Source: Physocladia obscura
Taxonomy: Eukaryota > Chytridiomycota > Chytridiomycetes > Chytridiales > Chytriomycetaceae
Length of the DNA: 11,859 bases
Assembly: GCA_027596945.1 (NCBI GenBank)
Contig: JADGJH010001114.1
Location: forward strand, 1 to 11,859
Direction of reading: 5' to 3'
Position 1 is the first letter of the stretch, and the number at the start of each line of letters is the position of its first letter. This document shows positions 7,155-11,859 of this stretch, in pieces. The translations under genes and the position numbers were made by a program. Below the pieces are notes generated by a model that was not told where the DNA came from, ran no database searches, and saw only the letters and a program-made list of their open reading frames with translations.

Positions 7155-10100
7155 ATGCGCGAGTATATTCCTGCTGGATACACACTACAAGAAGGTGAGA
7201 TCTACGACGGATTGGCCAAACGAGAGTAATAGCCGACTTAAATAAATGGGAACAAAATCAATTAGTTGATTCGCGCAACAAACACGAGGTGCTGCGATTA
7301 AGTTCAAGTGTAGTGGCAAATGGGATTGGGGCTGGTACACGACAGGCTGTGTTGACATTGCAAGTTTTGGACGAAGCAACAGTGCGCGTGAGACACTTTG
7401 CCGTATCATCGCCTTCGTCATCACCCGCAAATACATTGGATCCGCCACAAAAAGTCAGCCACGCTGTCATCAGTAGTACAAACTCTCCCGTTGAATCTAC
7501 TGTCTCTGCTACAGTCACGACCAACACCGATGGACTCGGTTTCACGGTCACCACGCGCGCACTCTCCATTCGCGTCAATCTTACTCCGGATGAGCGAGTG
7601 CCACACCTGTCATTTTCTTCAAAGACAAATAACAACCAATGGCAACCTTTCCGTGAGGATTTGCCGCACCGCGCGTATCCACTACTTCTCGAACGCGACG
7701 GCAGTGTTTCTGGCGTTCGCCATTTTTTACGCAGACGCGACGAGGATCTTCACTATGGTTGTGTTCACCCTTAACCAAAAATTACATTCAAATTGAAATT
7801 TAAAATAAATAAAAAAAAGGCCTGGGCGAACGCGCAAGTCCCCTCACTCTAAACGGCCGACGATTCCGTCTCGAAACGATGGACGCGCTCGGTTATAACG
7901 CTACATCCACAGATCCCCTCTACAAACTCGTCCCATTTCACATCACCCTTGATACAACCACCCGCGTCGCGCACGGCGTCTATTACGACTCCTTTTCATC
8001 CGGTAACGCCGACTTTGGCAAAGAAATCGACGCATTCTGGGGCCCCTACACGTCGCACACACTTTCGTGCGCTGGAGAGAGTGGTCTCGACATGTACATA
8101 TTTCTCGGCCCGCGTGTTGCCGATGTTGTTCGCAAGTACGCAAGTCTCGTGGGGCGACCTGCGTTTCCACCAAAGTATGCGCTGGGATATTTAGCCTCGG
8201 CGATGGGGTATGCTGAGGCTGAGGATGCGCAAACGCAGATTGCCAAGTTACCGGAGCTTTGTAGGAAATATGATGTTTCTTGTGATTTATTGCATTTGTC
8301 AAGTGGGTATACTGTTGATGAAAATACTGGTGCGCGGAATGTTTTTACTTGGAATCGGTATGGCTTTTTTTTTTTTGCTGCTGTTTTTTGTTTTTTATTG
8401 TACATGCTTGCTGAAACAACTCTACATATGACAATCTTTTTCTTTTTCTTACCCTTTTAGCACACGATTTCCGGACCCTGAAAAATTATTCAAAGATTTA
8501 AGAACCGAGGGAATTCGTGTCAGTGCGAACGTGAAGCCGTGGTTGCTATCAAAACATCCTGACTACGAAAAAGTTTTTAGTGGCGATGGATTCGTTAAGA
8601 ACTCAGAGGTAAAAACAAAAAAGAAAATCTTTGCAATTCGACTTCATAATTCATGTAAACAAAAAATAATCACTTTCGTTACTTCCCTACCTGCCGCAGA
8701 CAAACTCAGCCCGCATTACACGGCTATGGAGTGCCGGGAATGGCACATCAGCAACCGGCTCATATTTTGACTTTTCCTCCGAAACAGGCCTCTCCTTCTG
8801 GAAATCTGGCATTACCGCGCTTCTCGCCACAGGAATCGAAAGCATCTGGAACGACAACAACGAATTCGCTCTTCCAGACGACGCAGACACGTACGCGCAC
8901 GACGCTAGTTGGTTCCGCGCCACTGCTGGTGGGGACACGCAACCGGCAGCGCAAGTGCCGATTACTGTCGGCGATGGCGGGCGCGGGTTGCAGACGCTGC
9001 TGATGGCGCGCGCGAGCCACGAGGCCATGCGTGCTGCGGTGCCGGGACGTCGGCCGTTTCTTATCACGCGAAGCGCCGTGTCCGGGGTGCAGCGGTATGC
9101 GGCACAGACCTGGAGTGGCGATAACTATACGAGTTGGCACACGTTAAAACACAATATTCCGATGGGATTGAATTGCGGTTTAAGTGGATTTCCTGGGTAT
9201 GGGCATGATGTTGGAGGGTTTGTTGGACCGAGACCTGGAAAAGAGCTGTTTGTTCGGTGGATTCAGAACGGCGTTTGGCATCCGAGATTTTGCGTGCATA
9301 GTTGGAAAGATGAAGGTGTCACTGAGCTTTGGATGTATCCTGATGCAAGTGTTGTTTTTTTTTTTTTGTGTGTATTTATGTTACTGAATCATTTTTTTCT
9401 TTTGTTAGGTTTTTCCTATTATTCGCGAAGCAGTTCGCTTACGCTACAAAATACTTCCGTATCTGTACACGCTTACATACGAGGCGTCGAAATACGGGGA
9501 CCCAGTCATTCGACCTCTCGTCTACGAATTTCAGCACGACGCTGCAATTCAAGAAGTCTCGTTTGAATTCATGCTGGGGCCTCATTTACTGATTGCTAGT
9601 GTATTCGAAGAAGGCTCTGTGACACGCTATTTGCGGCTGCCGCAGCTTGTGGATGAGATGCGGAATGAAAACGCGTGGTGCAATGTGTGGACTGGTATTT
9701 GGTATTCTGGAGGAAGTGGCGAGTCCGGGGAACCGTTTCAGTGTCCATTGAGTCAATGCGGGGTTGTGTTTGCTAAACGCGGCGCTATTATTCCGACTGG
9801 ACCCGTTTTAAAACATGTTGGACAAGAAGGGGCGGACAATGAACGAGTTTTTTGGGTGTTTCCACCGCCGCCAGGCTTGGAGACGATGGGAGAAGTGTGG
9901 AATGGATATGTGTATGAAGATGATGGAGAAAGTGAAACGATTGCTGGAAACTGGGAGTCGATCTCGACTGAGATTGCCGTAAAGATGGAGATTGTGGAAT
10001 CTGAAGTTGTAATTTCTGTGGAGTTTGGACGCCACGAGTATAAAATAGGGTATCAAAAAGTATGGTTCTTATTGCCGATTGGTGATGTACGTAAGGTACG

Positions 10101-10173
10101 CATACTTGGGCGTGAGAACTTTGAGCGTGTTGAATCTGACAGTCGCCTTGCGATCGGATGTTCTCTGTTGTGA
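7155..10173 (+). CDS. Family GH31 alpha-glycosidase (alpha-glucosidase-like)
   Basis: Hydrolyses or transfers alpha-linked glycosyl units with retention; the exact sugar is not evident. Exons are 7155-7194, 7266-7757, 7820-8357, 8461-8608, 8700-9350 and 9409-10173, 2634 nt, 877 aa. The N-terminal beta-sandwich ends at DLHYGLGER (174-181). The catalytic barrel carries ALGYLASAMGYAEAEDAQ, CDLLHLSSGYT, SANVKPWLL and ESIWNDNNEF with Asp458 as likely nucleophile. TWSGDNYTSW gives Asp547 as likely acid/base, and GHDVGGF and NGVWHPRFCVHSW follow. RLRYKILPYLYTL opens the C-terminal beta domains. No signal peptide is seen, so an intracellular place is likely. The motifs resemble the E. coli Aec37-type subgroup of GH31 more than the secreted fungal maltases or glucosidase II. 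The start is supported by a 13-codon first exon only and is the weakest part. Confidence 0.9.
7195..7265 (+). other. Intron 1 of GH31
   Basis: GTGAGA donor and AATTAG acceptor, 71 bp. It restores ...TLQE-VDSRNKHEVLRL. AG acceptors ending at 7226 and 7232 also keep frame and would add ADLNKWEQNQL or a slightly longer version, but the introns would then be only 32 or 38 bp. Confidence 0.6.
7758..7819 (+). other. Intron 2 of GH31
   Basis: The donor is TATG|GTTGTG and the acceptor is the end of an A-run, AAAAG|GCCTGG (62 bp). It restores the conserved LHYGLGER motif, so the join is firm even though both splice sites are unusual. Confidence 0.9.
8358..8460 (+). other. Intron 3 of GH31
   Basis: GTATGG donor, T-rich interior and CCCTTTTAG acceptor, 103 bp, the longest intron here. 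It joins NVFTWNR to TRFPDPEKLF. Confidence 0.92.
8609..8699 (+). other. Intron 4 of GH31
   Basis: GAG|GTAAAA donor and TGCCGCAG acceptor, 91 bp. It joins GFVKNSE to TNSARITRLWSAGNG in phase 0. Confidence 0.9.
9351..9408 (+). other. Intron 5 of GH31
   Basis: GTTGTT donor running into a T-tract, CTGAAT branch-like site and TTGTTAG acceptor, 58 bp. It restores WMYPDAS-VFPIIREAVRLRYK. The nearby GTGTTG donor would break the frame. Confidence 0.88.
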
Positions 10174-10205
10174 AAAAAAAATTTTTTTTTTCGAGACTGG
10201 CTTAA
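10174..10205 (+). promoter_or_regulatory. 32-bp gap with A9T10 tract between GH31 and the Gln-rich gene
   Basis: A9 (10173-10181) is followed by T10 (10182-10191) and CGAGACTGGCTTAA before the ATG. Stiff dA:dT tracts often keep promoters nucleosome-free; here it may serve that role inside an extremely short gap. The promoter function is inferred. Confidence 0.4.
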
Positions 10206-11378
10206 ATGGCTGATGAAATGCAACCGAACGACCACGGAACCGGAAATGAGATGATATCTGGTGGGTGGAAGCGAAAAAGGGAACAGGAAATGGCGGTGGA
10301 TGGTTGGCCTGAAGTTGCGATCGGAATTGCGGTTGATGTCAAAATTGAAGAAGCATCTTCCGCTGGATCAGGATTATTATTGACTGAGCATCACAAGAGC
10401 AAGCAGCAACGAACGCGCACTACAGCTGATTTCGACTTTGCCCCGTCTGAACAGGCAATTGAACGTTATTTGGCCAATGCTGCGTACCAATGGCCAGTGA
10501 TACCGGCAGTAGGAACAGCATCGGCTTTGGTAACACCAGGAACAACAACAATGGCGCCAACTCTGATATCTAATGAACATACTCAATATTCGCCCCAAGA
10601 TACTCGTCAATTTCCGCAACAACAGTACGAGCTCCAATACCCACAATATACTCATCATGTATACCAACAAGCGCCCTTATTTGCAAAGCCCAACCCTTTC
10701 ATTAACATCAGTACTAGCTCTGGCGCCAACACTTCTGCAAATATTACTGGCAATATGTTGAATCAAAATACCCCGACGCCATCGTGCTCTCCGTCGCCTC
10801 TTTATGAGTCATTGGAGCAACCTTTGCCTTATCATCAGCCACCAGCTCTTTATTATCAACCGCCAGTGCCACTTCAACAAATACAAGAACAGCAACTTCA
10901 GCAACAGCAAAAACAACAGCAACATCAGCAGCAGCAGGCACAGCCACAGCCGCAACCGCAATATCAAACCATGTCGTCAACGTCTTCGCTATCACACCTG
11001 GGCTCTTCCACATTACTTTTCAATGACCGCCGTCGCTCTGTCGATTCTGCATCCTTGTTCTTTTATGATGCGCAATCCTCTGGCTCCGGTGCGAACTTTG
11101 CCGGTGGAAACACTGCTGCCAATATTACCGCTATGTTTGCCGATCGACGTCGATCGCTGGACATTAGTATGCTTGATGCTTTCAGACCCAGTAGCAGTAG
11201 TAGTAATATAGTGGCGTCCGCTAGCTCCGTGTTTTTAGCCGATGCTGATGTGCCAGCGTATCAGCAACTTTTTCAGACGGGAGAAGAACTGGGGCGGCAA
11301 CAACAGCAGCAGCAGCAGCAGGCACAACAGCCATTGCAGCATGAACTTAATGAGCGGGACTTTCATATGTTTGACTGA
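10206..11378 (+). CDS. Gln-rich protein with duplicated DRRRS motif
   Basis: Single exon, 390 aa, first ATG of the frame; no family recognised. WKRKRE (21-26) could be a nuclear localisation signal. The middle is rich in Gln, Pro and Tyr, with a dense Gln run at 224-252 and an eight-Gln run at 365-372. Two similar segments, FNDRRRSVD (272-280) and FADRRRSLD (311-319), each hold an R-R-x-S site that fits the protein kinase A consensus, followed by Ser-rich sequence. No globular domain, signal peptide or membrane segment is visible. The composition resembles intrinsically disordered transcriptional regulators or RNA-granule proteins, but that is composition only. It begins 32 bp after the GH31 stop on the same strand. 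Confidence 0.75.
   Translation: MADEMQPNDHGTGNEMISGGWKRKREQEMAVDGWPEVAIGIAVDVKIEEASSAGSGLLLTEHHKSKQQRTRTTADFDFAPSEQAIERYLANAAYQWPVIPAVGTASALVTPGTTTMAPTLISNEHTQYSPQDTRQFPQQQYELQYPQYTHHVYQQAPLFAKPNPFINISTSSGANTSANITGNMLNQNTPTPSCSPSPLYESLEQPLPYHQPPALYYQPPVPLQQIQEQQLQQQQKQQQHQQQQAQPQPQPQYQTMSSTSSLSHLGSSTLLFNDRRRSVDSASLFFYDAQSSGSGANFAGGNTAANITAMFADRRRSLDISMLDAFRPSSSSSNIVASASSVFLADADVPAYQQLFQTGEELGRQQQQQQQQAQQPLQHELNERDFHMFD
10875..10961 (+). repeat. CAG/CAA-rich tract (first poly-Gln region)
   Basis: Mixed CAA and CAG codons encode mostly Gln, with single Glu, Lys, His, Ala and Pro interruptions. The interruptions make slippage less likely than in a pure repeat. Confidence 0.9.
11298..11330 (+). 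repeat. CAG tract (second poly-Gln region)
   Basis: Two CAA are followed by six CAG codons in a row, then GCA CAA CAG; this is the purest triplet repeat in the window and the likeliest to vary in length. Confidence 0.9.
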
Positions 11379-11859
11379 TATATAGTGACATTATTATAAG
11401 GAACTTTTCTTTTTCTTTTTTTTTTCTTTCGTAAAACAAAGACATGATTTTCGGTTTTTCTTGTATGTATTCATTTATTATAAAATAGGTTGCCATAGTG
11501 TCCAAATTTGAAATCTTTTTGGAGGAGTGTTGTACCTATTTTCATGTCCATTAAATTTAATCATTTATATGTTACAGCGTTTAATTCGAGTATGTTGATT
11601 ATTATGGTCCAGCACAATTTGTGTTTGGAGAAGAAAGAAAAAATGAAATATGACAAAAATTAATAAATTACAGCTGCTTTCAACGTGAACGGGACAGAAA
11701 AAAAAAGGCATTTTTCTTGATTTGACAAATACTTGATCAGAAATACTGGAAATACTGGACTGGCGGCAGCAAGCTATTGTGAGTCAGAAAATGCAGTACT
11801 CTGCTACAATATCAATAAAGGATATAAAAAGAATAATGTTTATTAAAGGCAATGAACAA
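11379..11859. other. AT-rich 3' region without a recognisable gene
   Basis: No coding frame, RNA gene or mobile element was seen. It probably holds the 3' UTR of the Gln-rich gene and flanking DNA. AATAAA occurs on the plus strand at 11662-11667 and 11814-11819, and on the minus strand at 11474-11479 and 11839-11844, compatible with polyadenylation signals but common by chance in AT-rich DNA. Confidence 0.5.
11741..11758. repeat. Tandem 9-bp duplication
   Basis: AAATACTGG occurs twice head to tail, followed by a partial ACTGG. Short, with no known role. Confidence 0.8.

Noticed and set aside
8687..9140. Overlapping minus-strand frames opposite GH31 exon 5
   Set aside because: They arise in the GC-rich part of a conserved catalytic exon, where stops are rare on both strands.

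Overview
The window is nuclear DNA of a eukaryote, most likely a fungus. The genes are split by short GT-AG introns (about 56-103 bp), and they include a GPI-anchored pepsin-type (yapsin-like) protease and proteins with long Ser/Asp, Gln and Asn tracts. Codon use is not strongly biased and there is no bacterial operon signal. An early-diverging, gene-dense fungal lineage is possible, but that is inference; I cannot name the species. No tRNA, rRNA, CRISPR or transposase gene was seen.

Layout. Five protein genes sit in two blocks around a 476-bp divergent intergenic region (4992-5467). On the minus strand, reading right to left: gene B (4991-2991, two exons) is a low-complexity, probably disordered protein. 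Gene A (2941 to beyond the left edge, at least three exons) has a charged Ala/Glu/Lys/Arg helix, a very acidic Ser/Asp region, an F-box-like segment and an unrecognised C-terminal part. On the plus strand: an A1-family aspartic protease (5468-7135, four exons), a family GH31 alpha-glycosidase (7155-10173, six exons) and a single-exon Gln-rich protein (10206-11378). The last 481 bp hold no convincing gene.

How the models were built. The reading frames are broken by introns. I joined them by finding GT...AG pairs that keep the frame and restore known family motifs. Spliced lengths come out as exact multiples of three: protease 493 codons, GH31 878 codons, gene B 637 codons, and gene A 936 codons to the donor at the left edge. 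For the two enzymes the joins restore family motifs (YGTG flap; CALG to [19 protein letters not shown] to the WNDNNE region). For gene A the join unites two frames that look like separate genes.

Working together. The protease is predicted to act at the cell surface. The GH31 enzyme lacks a signal peptide and is probably intracellular. I see no direct evidence of a shared pathway. The most unusual features are the very short gaps between same-strand genes (19, 32 and 49 bp, all with A/T homopolymers), a 35-bp concentric palindrome in the divergent promoter, and a GH31 enzyme whose motifs resemble a mainly bacterial subgroup.
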